Of a stretch of 64,000 nt of DNA, positions 35,301 through 44,191 are shown one piece after another; within the stretch, counting starts at the first letter, position 1, and each line of letters opens with the position of its first letter. The stretch covers positions 1-64,000 of the forward strand of contig CAJCHZ010000047.1 in assembly GCA_903970165.1 (NCBI GenBank). The letters are read 5' to 3'. Under the pieces are notes generated by a model, which saw only the letters and a list, made by a program, of their open reading frames with translations, made no database searches and was not told the origin of the DNA. The position numbers and the translations under genes were made by a program. The stretch is from Betaproteobacteria bacterium. GTDB lineage: Bacteria > Acidobacteriota > Terriglobia > Acidiferrales > UBA7541.

Positions 35301-35615
35301 ATGGACGAGCGCGCGTTTTACACGGAAAAAGAAGAAACGAGAAAGATCAAGCTGGTGTGCCCGAGCTGCCGCGGAGAATTTGAGTTTCCTGTGCGCTGGA
35401 AAGTTTCGCGCAAAAAGAGGGAACTGCCGCGCGGGGCGGGAGAAGAAGACCGCAGAAAATTTGCCAAAGCCACTTCGTTCATGGTGCGGCTGGATGACCT
35501 GGTCGCCTGCTACAAATGTCGCAAGCGCTTTGAGCTGACCGGGCAATCGACCGTGCTGATCAATGACAATCTCGGCGACCCCAACGCTGATCCTGAGAAT
35601 TTCGGAAACCGCTGA
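35301..35615 (+). CDS. Zinc-ribbon protein (104 residues), function unknown
   Basis: The ATG at 35301 follows the deacetylase stop by two bases. CPSC near residue 20 and CYKC near residue 73 would form one zinc site from two CxxC knuckles. The segment between is basic (RWKVSRKKRELPRG), and the C-terminus is acidic and polar. I cannot name the family; such two-knuckle proteins often bind nucleic acid or act in assembly. Translational coupling to a cell-wall deacetylase is the only context. Confidence 0.65.
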   Translation: MDERAFYTEKEETRKIKLVCPSCRGEFEFPVRWKVSRKKRELPRGAGEEDRRKFAKATSFMVRLDDLVACYKCRKRFELTGQSTVLINDNLGDPNADPENFGNR

Positions 35616-35682
35616 TGGTTTTTGTTGCGGCGGCGAAGAACGGAATTTGAAACTCGAAATTGGAAATTCGAGAATACCCACT

Positions 35683-35883
35683 CTAGATTTCTGGATACAT
35701 TTCAAAGAACGCCGAGACGGATTCGTGGAATGTGGTTTCGATTTCCTCTTTAGTGCCTTCGATCAGGTGCATGGTGATGCGGGCGGTCCGGCCGTTTTTC
35801 AGAACAACCGTCGCGTCTTTCAGTTCGCCTAGTTCTTCTTCAGGGAGCAACCGCATTCCATAGATGAGCGCCAGTTTCGCCAT
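35683..35883 (-). CDS. Small hypothetical protein (66 residues)
   Basis: The frame from ATG 35883 encodes an acidic protein with alternating beta and helix text: ALIYGMRLLPEEELGELKDATVVLKNGRTARITMHLIEGTKEEI and so on. GAGGG lies about ten bases before the start. The sequence is composed like a real folded domain (no low complexity) and has no competing frame, so I accept it, but I do not recognise the family. It converges with the zinc-ribbon gene. Confidence 0.55.
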   Translation of the reverse strand: MAKLALIYGMRLLPEEELGELKDATVVLKNGRTARITMHLIEGTKEEIETTFHESVSAFFEMYPEI

Positions 35884-36247
35884 ATCCCAAGCCCTCTTTC
35901 TTCCTCGCCACTGCAGATTGTTTGAGGCTACTCAGTTTCCCTAGGCGGCGTCAACGGCAGCGATGAGAGCTTCTCACGTCAGGCTGGCCATGGCGTGGAA
36001 AGCCAGCGAGTGTCAGAAATTGGTGGCGGGGAGGCGCGAGCCCTAGCAGAGTCCCCGGATCGGGTGGCAAGGCGGGGCAGTCAGGTGGGCTTCCAGGAAG
36101 GGAATCAAGTCTTTTAGATTCAATAGAATGAGTGGGATTTTGCTTAAGTGTCATTTCCCCAGGTTCGCGAAATTCTTTCAGAGCGGATTGGTGCCTCTAT
36201 TGCAATTTGACAATTGAGTGATTCCTGAATTCGTGTCGGGAGGCGGC
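35884..36247. other. Intergenic stretch without a recognised gene
   Basis: About 360 bases between two divergently oriented genes. No frame on either strand shows a recognisable domain, and I see no RNA gene, strong hairpin or copy of the window's repeats. The part from 36100 on is A+T-richer and may carry the promoter of the exported protein gene that follows. Confidence 0.4.
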
Positions 36248-36868
36248 GTGCCGCAAAAACAACTACGGCGGATTTCCTCAGGATTGATTTTCTTGGTTTT
36301 CTGCGGAGGGCTTGCGGCATCAGCACGGGAGCCCGTGGTCGCCAGCGAAAGGGTCTCCGACGCTGATGGCGGTATGGTCCAGGCAACCGCGGAAGATATT
36401 TCACCGCTTCCGATCCAACTGACCGATGAGCAAGCAAAGGCACCCCAGCTCTTGTCGTCTGGCGTTCCAAGCAGCACTCGTTCCGTTCGATGCATGTACA
36501 ACGGCTTTTACCAAAGTGCTCACAACCATCCGCTGACGCCAAAACAAGTCTCCATAAGGGAAGCGGTTTACGGCTTCCGAGGGAACACGCATCAATTTGT
36601 GCATGTCGAACTCAAGGACGGAAAGGTCTTGACTGGCACTGTTGCCGAGGCAAACGACCAGAATTTCCAGCTAAAGACCGGCATCCTGTCTGCCTTTAAG
36701 ACGATAACCTACAGCCAATTGGCCGAAACGCCGCGCGCAGTTCCCGCCGTGGGGACGCGAGTCCTACATACACTGAAATGGACAGGCCTCGTCATCGCTA
36801 TTGTTCCTGCCATTCCTCTCGGCGTGTTGTTGATACCCCTGTTTTTGCTGGGCGTTTTTCAAGACTAA
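36248..36868 (+). CDS. Exported or membrane protein with an Hfq/LSm-like beta segment, function unknown
   Basis: A 206-residue protein starting at GTG 36248, with GGGAGG four bases upstream. Residues 6-28 are a signal peptide (RRISSGLIFLVFCGGLAASA). The middle part FVHVELKDGKVLTGTVAEANDQNFQLKTG resembles the small SH3/Sm-like segment (xVxLKDGxxLxGxVxExxxxxFxLxxxxG) found in several exported acidobacterial proteins. The C-terminus has one membrane helix (WTGLVIAIVPAIPLGVLLIPLFLLGVF). GTG 36218 is a possible longer start. No functional guess is justified beyond envelope location. Confidence 0.6.
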   Translation: MPQKQLRRISSGLIFLVFCGGLAASAREPVVASERVSDADGGMVQATAEDISPLPIQLTDEQAKAPQLLSSGVPSSTRSVRCMYNGFYQSAHNHPLTPKQVSIREAVYGFRGNTHQFVHVELKDGKVLTGTVAEANDQNFQLKTGILSAFKTITYSQLAETPRAVPAVGTRVLHTLKWTGLVIAIVPAIPLGVLLIPLFLLGVFQD

Positions 36869-36989
36869 AATTACCTCTTCCGCATACGGCAGCCCTTGAA
36901 ATTCGCTCTCCCTCTGTGTACGCAGGCGCTATACTCAGGCATCCGGTTCCTGGTTTGGGGCATCGCACCAAGCATAACGGAGGGATGTG

Positions 36990-37775
36990 ATGAGAGATCT
37001 GCGTTTCCTGACGATTCGCCTGGCACCGTTGGTGCTGGCCTGCTTGGCCGCGTTTGCGCCATTCACGAGGGCGCAGCAGCCGGATGGGCCGCAGACATCG
37101 CCCCCGCCTCCGGCGGCTGCACCGCAACCTGCACCCGCGGCGAAGCCCGCTTCCACGGAAAAAATCAGAATTCCTTCCGGCACGCACGTCGCTGTAGTAC
37201 TTGAAAACGGCATCTCCACGCGCGGGGCAAAAGCCGGCGATTCGGTTTACTTCCACACTTCGTTTCCCATTACGATGAACAATCGCGTCGTCGTTCCCGT
37301 TGGCTCTTATCTTCGTGGGGAATTGCTGGAAACCAAGCGGCCTGGGCGAGTGAAGGGGCGCGGCGAATTCCGGATGCGGCTGGACACCTTGATTTTTCCG
37401 ACGGGCTATACCGTGGATCTAAATGCGGCGCCGCGCACAGCGGATTCCGGCGGAAAAGAGACCATGGACTCGGAGGGAAAAGTGATCGGCGCAGGAAGCA
37501 AGGGCAAAGATGTGGAGACCGTGGCCGGAACGACAGCCACGGGGGCTGGCATCGGCGCAATCGCCGATGGCCCCAAGGGACTTGGGATTGGCGCCGGGAT
37601 CGGTGCGGTTGCGGGGCTGGGGGCAATCCTTTTGACGCGTGGTCCAGAAGCCGAATTGCCGCGCGGTTCGACGCTGGATATTGTGCTGGAGCACGAATTG
37701 TTGCTCGACAGCAACCAGATTCAGTTTGCAAACGTCGGGACCCCGCAGCCGATCACGCCGCCTCGCGCGCAGTAG
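36990..37775 (+). CDS. Exported protein with a TrbI/VirB10-like beta domain and glycine-rich segment
   Basis: A 261-residue protein with a signal peptide (about residues 1-28), a Pro/Ala-rich linker (PPPPAAAPQPAPAAKP), a beta domain (IPSGTHVAVVLENGISTRGAKAGDSVYF, VVVPVGSYLRGELLETKRPGR), a glycine-rich hydrophobic stretch (GTTATGAGIGAIADGPKGLGIGAGIGAVAGLGAILLT) and a closing strand RGSTLDIVLEHELLL. The beta parts resemble the C-terminal domain of TrbI/VirB10-type proteins, but no conjugation gene is nearby, so I do not infer secretion. The gene at 43187-43966 encodes a relative with the same order of parts. GGAGGG at 36979-36984 favours ATG 36990. Confidence 0.65.
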   Translation: MRDLRFLTIRLAPLVLACLAAFAPFTRAQQPDGPQTSPPPPAAAPQPAPAAKPASTEKIRIPSGTHVAVVLENGISTRGAKAGDSVYFHTSFPITMNNRVVVPVGSYLRGELLETKRPGRVKGRGEFRMRLDTLIFPTGYTVDLNAAPRTADSGGKETMDSEGKVIGAGSKGKDVETVAGTTATGAGIGAIADGPKGLGIGAGIGAVAGLGAILLTRGPEAELPRGSTLDIVLEHELLLDSNQIQFANVGTPQPITPPRAQ

Positions 37776-37819
37776 TAGTTCTGCAAATCTTAATTAGTGA
37801 ATTTTTTATTGGCGAACGT

Positions 37820-38941
37820 TCAGCGGTTTGCGGAAGCCGATTGAAAACGCATCGGGCTGAAGCGTTCCCAATCCAGAGAGACACTTTGCTTCGTTATCCA
37901 TTCGCGTATCAAGCGCGCGGTGACTGGGGTGAGAAGAATTCCTCCTCGAAAGTGACCTGTAGCGATGAGAAGTCCCTCGACGTCGGTTGGCCCGAGGATC
38001 GGCAAATGGTCGGGCGAATCGGGGCGGAGGCCCGCCCAGGTTTCTTCGACGCGAGAGTTCGCGAGTCCGGGCGAGAGTTCGATAGCCCCAGCGAGAATTT
38101 TTTCCAAGCCCCCCGCTGTGAGACCTTTTTCGAAACCGGTGTATTCGACCGTTGCGCCGGCGAGAACTCTGCCGTCGTTTCTGGGCACGAGATAGATTTT
38201 TTCTGACCAGAGAACCCGTTCCATTTTCAATGCATACGCGCGTAAGGAGACCATCTGGCCTTTTGCCGGTCGGACGGGTGCGTAGGTGGCTGCGCCTTCG
38301 ATTTTTGCGGAAAAACAGCCTGCGGCAATTACCGTCCATTGTGCCTCGATTCTTTCGTTTTTGAATTGCAGCCCGGTGCAGCGGCTGCCTTCGCGGCAGA
38401 TCGATTCCGCGGCGCTCCCCGGGAAAAAGTGCACGCCACTTTTGCGCGCGGCATCGAGGACGGCTTGCGTCAAAGCTCGATTATCTACCGAGGCTTCGTC
38501 AGGGCGAAGGACAGCGGCTTCGAGGTCATCGCTGAGGCTGGGCTCGAGAACGCGGGCATCGCCGGCACTGAGCGGCTCGGCTTTCAGGCCGAGGCCATGG
38601 TGAAGAGCAATCACTGTACTGAGTTCTTCGCGCGCGTCGCGGCTGAAGATTGCCTGCAGTGTGCCTTTCGGGCGATAGCCCGCGCTTTGACCAGAGATTC
38701 CTTCAACCATCCCTACGAATTCCGGATAGATTGCCATGCTCGCTTTGGCTAGCGGCACGAGCGGGATCATCGACGCGTTCTCCGGGGCAGGGGAAAGAAT
38801 TCCTGCGCCTGCCCAAGACGATTCCTGGCCCGGTTCCTGACGGTCGAACAATGCGACTTTCCATCCTGCTCGCGCGAGTTCGAGCGCGATGGAGGCGCCT
38901 ATCAGGCCCCCGCCTGCGACGGCTACGTCAAACTTTTTCAT
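37820..38941 (-). CDS. thiO: Glycine oxidase-type FAD-dependent amino acid oxidase
   Basis: A 373-residue flavoprotein of the DAO family. The dinucleotide motif VAVAGGGLIGASIALELARAG is at residues 6-26, followed by VALFDRQEPGQESSWAGAGILSP, a text typical of ThiO. The C-terminal EETWAGLRPDSPDHLPILGP and ATGHFRGGILLTPVTARLI close the FAD site. ThiO oxidises glycine to iminoacetate for the thiazole half of thiamine in aerobes. No thiS, thiG or thiE gene adjoins it, so a different amino acid oxidase role remains possible. It converges with the preceding exported protein gene. Confidence 0.85.
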   Translation of the reverse strand: MKKFDVAVAGGGLIGASIALELARAGWKVALFDRQEPGQESSWAGAGILSPAPENASMIPLVPLAKASMAIYPEFVGMVEGISGQSAGYRPKGTLQAIFSRDAREELSTVIALHHGLGLKAEPLSAGDARVLEPSLSDDLEAAVLRPDEASVDNRALTQAVLDAARKSGVHFFPGSAAESICREGSRCTGLQFKNERIEAQWTVIAAGCFSAKIEGAATYAPVRPAKGQMVSLRAYALKMERVLWSEKIYLVPRNDGRVLAGATVEYTGFEKGLTAGGLEKILAGAIELSPGLANSRVEETWAGLRPDSPDHLPILGPTDVEGLLIATGHFRGGILLTPVTARLIREWITKQSVSLDWERFSPMRFQSASANR

Positions 38942-39027
38942 GAAGTTATCTTAGCGCATCCGGACGTGGTGTTCATGTTGGCCCGGCCGCAGGAAAAATG
39001 CCGCTAGAATGGCGGGGCTACGCGGAG

Positions 39028-39618
39028 CTACAGCGACGCCGCTAGTTCTTCAGACAGCACTTGGGCTTTTTTGGCTAATTCGCGGGCGCGTCCCCAGTCG
39101 CCGGAGTTTCCGGCTTCGCGCGCGTCGGAAATAAAGCTGCGGATCTTGGAAGCCATGTCCGATTGCATCGCGTTCAGGGATTTCCCTGCGGTTGAGGCGA
39201 GGTTGTGTTCCGCAGCGTTCAAGCTCTGATTGGTTTCGCGCTGAAGCAACGATGCTTGCTGTGGCGGAAGGTCTGGAACGATTTGCGGCGTTTCCGGTTT
39301 TCCGACAGGAGCTGTTTGAGATGGAGATGGCGTCGCAGTCCGCGGTCTTGCGGGACCGGTTCGCGCAACCGGCAGAGGAGCAGGCGGTGGTGGCGCTTCG
39401 ATATTGAGCTCTGGGGAAATATCTGGAACATTTTGGGCTGTTGAAGAGCGTTGTGCCGCAACTGGCCGAACGAGTACGGCGGTCTGCCAGGGGATCGTGG
39501 GTTTTGCTCGCGCGGCGCATCCGCTCAAAATAAGGGCGCCGCAACTCACTCCAGAGAGAAGAACGAGCGCGCGCTTCCGCTTCGCGGAACTCAACTGCTG
39601 GGTCGAGGTTTCCGTCAT
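39028..39618 (-). CDS. Lipoprotein of unknown function
   Basis: A 196-residue protein whose N-terminus carries a lipobox: hydrophobic VLLSGVSCGALILSGCAARA, with cysteine as the predicted lipidated residue near position 34. The mature part starts with a long Pro/Ala-rich linker (APPPPAPLPVARTGPARPR) and ends in a helical domain (LNAAEHNLASTAGKSLNAMQSDMASKIRSFISDAREAG) with a SDWGRARELAKKAQVL-type helix resembling repeats that track with TPR proteins. ATG 39618 is chosen over TTG 39624. It lies 25 bases downstream of the sensor kinase gene on the same strand, so it may be part of that signalling operon. Confidence 0.7.
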   Translation of the reverse strand: MTETSTQQLSSAKRKRALVLLSGVSCGALILSGCAARAKPTIPWQTAVLVRPVAAQRSSTAQNVPDISPELNIEAPPPPAPLPVARTGPARPRTATPSPSQTAPVGKPETPQIVPDLPPQQASLLQRETNQSLNAAEHNLASTAGKSLNAMQSDMASKIRSFISDAREAGNSGDWGRARELAKKAQVLSEELAASL

Positions 39619-39643
39619 ATTCAATTTAGTTCGGCCGCGCGCA

Positions 39644-41500
39644 TCAGGCTGCGAGCGGCAGCTCGATTCGAAACGTCGTGCCCTTGCCGACTTCCGTCGT
39701 GAAGTCTATCGAACCGTTGAGAAGCTGCACAATGCGAAAGGTACTGGCCAAGCCGATGCCGCTGCCGCCGGGGCGCGTAGTAAAAAAAAGCTGAAAGATT
39801 TTCTGCCGATTTTCAGGAGGAATTCCTTTGCCGGTGTCGCCGACGGTAATTTCCGCCATCTCTCCGCGGCGGCTCAGGACCAGGCGCAATTGGCCGCCGC
39901 TGGGCATGGCTTCACCGGCGTTCAGGACCAGGTTCAGCACGGCCTGCTTGAGCAGCGCGCGGTCCACGTAAACTTCAGGAACGTCGATTGGCAGAAGCTG
40001 CGCAACTTGAATGTTGGCTTTCTGCATTTGGTGCTGCGCGATTTCGAGAACTTCTTTCAGCAGTTCCGCGAGCTGCGTGGCCTCCAGCCGTATGTCCATG
40101 GGTCGGGTGAAATCGAGGAAGCGCTTTACTACGGCATCGAGGCGGTCAATTTCTTTGTCGAGGACCTGGACAGCTTGTTTCGCGCCGGTGTCGGAGTCGG
40201 GCGGCAGCGATTCTTTCAGGTTTTCGAGCCAGAGGCGCATCGAATTGAGTGGATTTTTGACTTCGTGCGCGACGCCTGCCGTGATTCGGCCCAGCGCCGC
40301 GAGGCGCTCGCTGACTTGCAGTTGCGTATTGATGCTTTCGAGTGAATCAAGATCGCGTAGCGTTACAAGTGCGCCCATGCGCTCGCCGTCTTCCTGAATG
40401 GCCTGCACGCTTACGCTGACGCGCTTCTCGCCCTCCGTTGTTTTCAATTCGATTTCCGCGGCAACTTCGAGTAATTCGTCGCCTTCGATGTGCAGCGCTT
40501 CGTGAAGCGGGTGGCCGACCGGAAAAATGTCGGTTACGCGCCTTCCCAGAAACTGCCCGGCGGGAGCGCCTAAAAACTTTTCCGCTGCCGGGCTGACCAT
40601 CACCGCGCGCGCGTCGCGCGTGAAAAGAATCAGGCCGTCCTCGAGTCCCGCCATCACCGAGTTCATGTTTTCGCGCATGGTGCTGAAAATTTCATGCACA
40701 CCACGCAGCTGCTGGCCGACTTGAGTGATCTTGCGGCTGACCTGGCCAAGTTCGTCGCCGCTTCCGCCAAACCCAGTCACTTCCGGAATAGGTGAATCGT
40801 ATTGACCCGCAGAGATACGATCTAGTTGCGCGGAAATTTTCGCAAGGGGCGCAAGCGCCGCGCGGCTCACCACTGCCGCGAGGAGCGTCGAAATGATCAG
40901 TGCAAAGAGGACGATCGTCGCAAGCTTCCGCAAGCTCGGCAGGAGCTCAGTAACCAATAATCCAGAAGAAATGGCGACTCGTACCTCGCCGAATGGCTCG
41001 GTGTCATTGTCGAATGGATAATCGAACTCATAAACTCTGGGAGTTCCGGCGAGAATTCGCACAGCATGGCTCAAACCGCGCTGGGTAAGCTGATTGAGCG
41101 GTGTCCACCGCGCAGCGAACTTTCCTTGCCTTGATTCATCCGTGGACACCAAAACCAGGCCGTCCACATCCGTGATCGAAACCTCATAAATCGAGAAAGA
41201 CGACTTGGCGGCGTCCAGTTGGGCGTGCAGGAGTTCATCGATCTCGAAGACGTGTCGCACATAGTCGTGGACGTCCCTGGCGCTCGTTGATTCCGGCCGA
41301 AGACCTTCATTTGGGGCATTGAGCACTGCACGATGCGCGGAACGGAATACCTGGTCAGCAATTTGTGCGGCACTTTTGTCCGTCTGCTGAAGGACTTGAT
41401 CGAGAAGTTGCGCCACAATAACCACGCACACAGCCGCCACGACCAGCAGCACGAGTCCGGTCATTACCAGCGTGAGTTTTGTTCGCAGCCGTAGCTGCAT
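39644..41500 (-). CDS. Sensor histidine kinase with HAMP and PAS domains (second NtrC-type system)
   Basis: A 618-residue membrane kinase: helix 1 at about 10-32, a periplasmic sensor of about 150 residues, helix 2 near 190-210, HAMP (ALAPLAKISAQLDRISAGQYD), PAS (MRENMNSVMAGLEDGLILFTRDARAVMVSPAAEKFLG), and HisKA with His412 in GVAHEVKNPLNSMRLWLENL. The ATPase domain has NLVLNAGEAMPSGG, VGDTGKGIPPEN and GSGIGLA. The ATG at 41500 has TAGGAA upstream, overlapping the stop of its regulator, so the two genes are translationally linked. The signal is unknown. A lipoprotein gene follows it. Confidence 0.9.
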   Translation of the reverse strand: MQLRLRTKLTLVMTGLVLLVVAAVCVVIVAQLLDQVLQQTDKSAAQIADQVFRSAHRAVLNAPNEGLRPESTSARDVHDYVRHVFEIDELLHAQLDAAKSSFSIYEVSITDVDGLVLVSTDESRQGKFAARWTPLNQLTQRGLSHAVRILAGTPRVYEFDYPFDNDTEPFGEVRVAISSGLLVTELLPSLRKLATIVLFALIISTLLAAVVSRAALAPLAKISAQLDRISAGQYDSPIPEVTGFGGSGDELGQVSRKITQVGQQLRGVHEIFSTMRENMNSVMAGLEDGLILFTRDARAVMVSPAAEKFLGAPAGQFLGRRVTDIFPVGHPLHEALHIEGDELLEVAAEIELKTTEGEKRVSVSVQAIQEDGERMGALVTLRDLDSLESINTQLQVSERLAALGRITAGVAHEVKNPLNSMRLWLENLKESLPPDSDTGAKQAVQVLDKEIDRLDAVVKRFLDFTRPMDIRLEATQLAELLKEVLEIAQHQMQKANIQVAQLLPIDVPEVYVDRALLKQAVLNLVLNAGEAMPSGGQLRLVLSRRGEMAEITVGDTGKGIPPENRQKIFQLFFTTRPGGSGIGLASTFRIVQLLNGSIDFTTEVGKGTTFRIELPLAA

Positions 41501-41509
41501 CGCGGGTTC

Positions 41510-42934
41510 CTACTCTGCCTCGGCGCGATCGCCGCCGTATTCTTTCAACTTATTGTGGAGAGTCTTAAGGCTAATAGCGAGTAGCTCGGCTGCGCGCGTT
41601 TTGTTATTACCGGTTGCATTCAGCGTTTGCAGGATTAGCTCGCGCTCCATGGCGTCCACGGTTGTTCCAACCGGGAATTTTATCGAAGAGAGGTCGCTGG
41701 GACTTTTCGGTGAAGTTTTGCCGAATTCGCCCGGAAGGCAAGCGCGTGTGATGAGTTCTTTGTCGCACATGATGGTGGCGCGCTCGAGGACGTTACGAAG
41801 CTCGCGAATATTCCCCGGCCACGTATGGCTCATGAAAATTTCCTGGACTTCGGCGCCGATTCCGCGCACGTGCTTGCCATGCTTGGCGTTGACGTCGCGC
41901 ATGATGTGTTCAACCAGAAGCGGGATGTCGTCTTTATGTTCTCGGAGCGGTGGCAGATTGATGTGGAACACGTTCAGGCGAAAATAAAGATCCTGGCGCA
42001 ACTCGCCGGCGGCCACGGCCTTTTCCGGGTCCTTGTTCGTTGCGGCCAGGACCCGAACGTCCACCGGCGTCTCGCTCTTGCTTCCAAGGCGGCGAACTTT
42101 TCGGTCTTCCAATACGCGCAGGAGTTTGGCCTGCGTTGGCGCAGGCATTTCGCCGATTTCGTCGAGCAGAAGCGTGCCGTTGTCGGCGAGCTCGAAGCAG
42201 CCGATGCGGCGTTCCGCTGCGCCGGTGAAGGCGCCGCGCTCGTGACCAAAAATTTCGCTTTCCATCAGCGATTCCGGAATCGCGGAACAATTGATGGGGA
42301 CAAATGGGCCGGTGGCGCGGGGAGACAGTTTGTGAATCGTACGCGCGACGATCTCCTTGCCGGAGCCGGTTTCGCCGGTGATCAGGACGGACGCAGAGCT
42401 TGGCGCAGCCAATTCCACGATGCGCATTACTTCCTGCATGGGTTTTGACGCGCCTACGAGATCGCCCAAGCGGCCGGCTTCGCGCAACTGGCGCTGCAGT
42501 ACGACAAGTTGGCGCGCGTCACGCGCTTTGCTTAGCGCGCGATCGAGCAGTGCGCGCAGCACCGGACCTTTGAGAGGTTTTTCGATGTACCAGAACGCGC
42601 CGGATTCGATGGCCGCTACCGCGCGCTCTTCGCTGCCCTTGCCGGTGATGATGACCGCTGGCACGTCCAGCAACTCCGGGCCAAGCTGTTTAATCAAGTC
42701 CAGGCCATTCATGCCGGGCAGCTCGACGTCCGCAATGAGCGTGTCGGGTTGATAGCTTCCGAATTTCGCAAGCGCTTCTTCTGCGGTGGCCACGCCAAGC
42801 ACATCAAAGCCCCATCGTTGCAGGAGCTGCTCGTAGCCCTTCCGCGCGTTGTCTTCGTCTTCGACAATCAGCACACGGTCTTTGCGCTCGAGCGGTTCCA
42901 TCGCGCGAACTGCGCTTCGTCCTTCATCGCCCAT
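41510..42934 (-). CDS. Sigma-54-dependent response regulator (NtrC family)
   Basis: A 474-residue regulator. Receiver: VLIVEDEDNARKGY with phosphoacceptor Asp69 in LIADVELPGMNG. AAA+ domain: Walker A GETGSGKE, the sigma-54 loop GAFTGAAERR, Walker B GTLLLDEIGEMP, and the arginine region LPPLREHKDDIP. C-terminal Fis-type helix-turn-helix: NATGNNKTRAAELLAISLKTLHNKLKEYG. Start ATG 42934 has GAGAGG about nine bases upstream. It is the first gene of the leftward regulator-kinase-lipoprotein set and should work with the kinase that follows. Confidence 0.92.
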   Translation of the reverse strand: MGDEGRSAVRAMEPLERKDRVLIVEDEDNARKGYEQLLQRWGFDVLGVATAEEALAKFGSYQPDTLIADVELPGMNGLDLIKQLGPELLDVPAVIITGKGSEERAVAAIESGAFWYIEKPLKGPVLRALLDRALSKARDARQLVVLQRQLREAGRLGDLVGASKPMQEVMRIVELAAPSSASVLITGETGSGKEIVARTIHKLSPRATGPFVPINCSAIPESLMESEIFGHERGAFTGAAERRIGCFELADNGTLLLDEIGEMPAPTQAKLLRVLEDRKVRRLGSKSETPVDVRVLAATNKDPEKAVAAGELRQDLYFRLNVFHINLPPLREHKDDIPLLVEHIMRDVNAKHGKHVRGIGAEVQEIFMSHTWPGNIRELRNVLERATIMCDKELITRACLPGEFGKTSPKSPSDLSSIKFPVGTTVDAMERELILQTLNATGNNKTRAAELLAISLKTLHNKLKEYGGDRAEAE

Positions 42935-43186
42935 GCGTGTACGCCTCTCTCATGCGGGTGGTCTTATTTTGGCAGATTCTTGTGCGGGCAGGGTAGTTTG
43001 ACTGTAGCAAGCGGACGCTGGGATTGCCAAGCGGTCGCTACAATTAGGCGGGGCAGGCGAAACCGTACAGATGAAAAGTTGATCGCTCGAATGCCAAAGC
43101 CGGCGCAGCCTCCGTTCTGCGCCGTCTCATCCCCGGCATCCGTCAAATCCTCGGAAGGTGCGGTGCATCGTGCCCTTGCAAAATAT

Positions 43187-43966
43187 TCACTCTTTTACTA
43201 GATAGAGGGCGCGCTCCAGCTCCAACTCGAGTTTTGTGCCTTTTGGCAGATTCATTTCCTGTCCGCGCCCTATCTCCGCCAGATACGCGGTGAGCGCTCC
43301 CATTGCGGCGCCCTCCGCAGCCTCTTTCTTGTCCTTGTCTTTTACGCCCTTTGCGGCGCCGAGCGCCGCACCTTTGGCTGCTGCTTGCGCCGCGTCCTGC
43401 TGCGAGCTGCTTCGTCCCTCGATCAACCCTTCCTGGCCGGGCTTGGTTCGCACATTGTGCTCGCCGGGGACGCTGACAACTTCCGCGACGATCGGCAAAT
43501 GTCCAAAATTGGTATGGATTTCGTCGAATGTCAGCCAGATTCGCGCGCGGCCGGTGTTGCCAGCCGCTTCCACGTGGCTTATGTGGCCTTCGATCTCTGC
43601 GCCCGAGGGCAGGTAGAATCCGCTGCCCGCTTCCAGCGGCTCAAGAGTTTTCACCTTGAATTTCGCGCGCTCTACAGTCCCCTTTGTTCCCAATTCGTCT
43701 TCAAGCGACACCAGGAATTTCGTGCCGGGCACGACGCCGTAGGTTTCCAGCGGCAATCCGTGGCGATTGCCGTCGGCGGGCTTTGTTTCCTGGCCTTCGT
43801 TCTTTCGAATGTGGTCTTCGGAGATGACTGGTTTCTCTCCGGAATCCTGCGGAGGCTGCTCCTGCGAAGCCTGCTGTGCCCGCGCCAGGCCCGCGATGCC
43901 GCAATCCAGGACTGCGCTCAGAGCCATGAGTCCCGACAAAATATTTCTCCGATTTTTCGCCTGCAT
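43187..43966 (-). CDS. Exported protein with TrbI/VirB10-like domain, relative of the 36990-37775 product
   Basis: A 259-residue protein: signal peptide at about residues 1-30, an acidic Gln/Glu/Lys-rich linker, a beta domain (VVPGTKFLVSLEDELGTKGTVERAKFKVKTLEPLE, YLPSGAEIEGHISHVEAAGNTGRARIWLTFDEI), an Ala/Gly-rich region (AAKGAALGAAKGVKDKDKKEAAEGAAMGALTAY) and a final strand LPKGTKLELELERALYLV. This order matches the protein encoded at 36990-37775, so the two are paralogues. AGGAGG stands ideally before ATG 43966. Function unknown; an envelope location is likely. Confidence 0.68.
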   Translation of the reverse strand: MQAKNRRNILSGLMALSAVLDCGIAGLARAQQASQEQPPQDSGEKPVISEDHIRKNEGQETKPADGNRHGLPLETYGVVPGTKFLVSLEDELGTKGTVERAKFKVKTLEPLEAGSGFYLPSGAEIEGHISHVEAAGNTGRARIWLTFDEIHTNFGHLPIVAEVVSVPGEHNVRTKPGQEGLIEGRSSSQQDAAQAAAKGAALGAAKGVKDKDKKEAAEGAAMGALTAYLAEIGRGQEMNLPKGTKLELELERALYLVKE

Positions 43967-44191
43967 GCTTGCCTCCTGAATCCCATCCCAGTCGTGCAGA
44001 TATGCATGCTCTCCGCCATAGTCGGCATTTCCTGGCTTCTGTAAGTGGCTGGTAATTCAGACGGTTGAAAGCATCGCGTCGGCGCGTTTTGAGGAGGGCG
44101 GGAAAGTGTCGTGAATTTGCGGCGCAACAGTGCCTGCCAATGCCGACACTGGCTCGCTACAACCCATTTTGTACCCGAGACTCCCGAGGAG

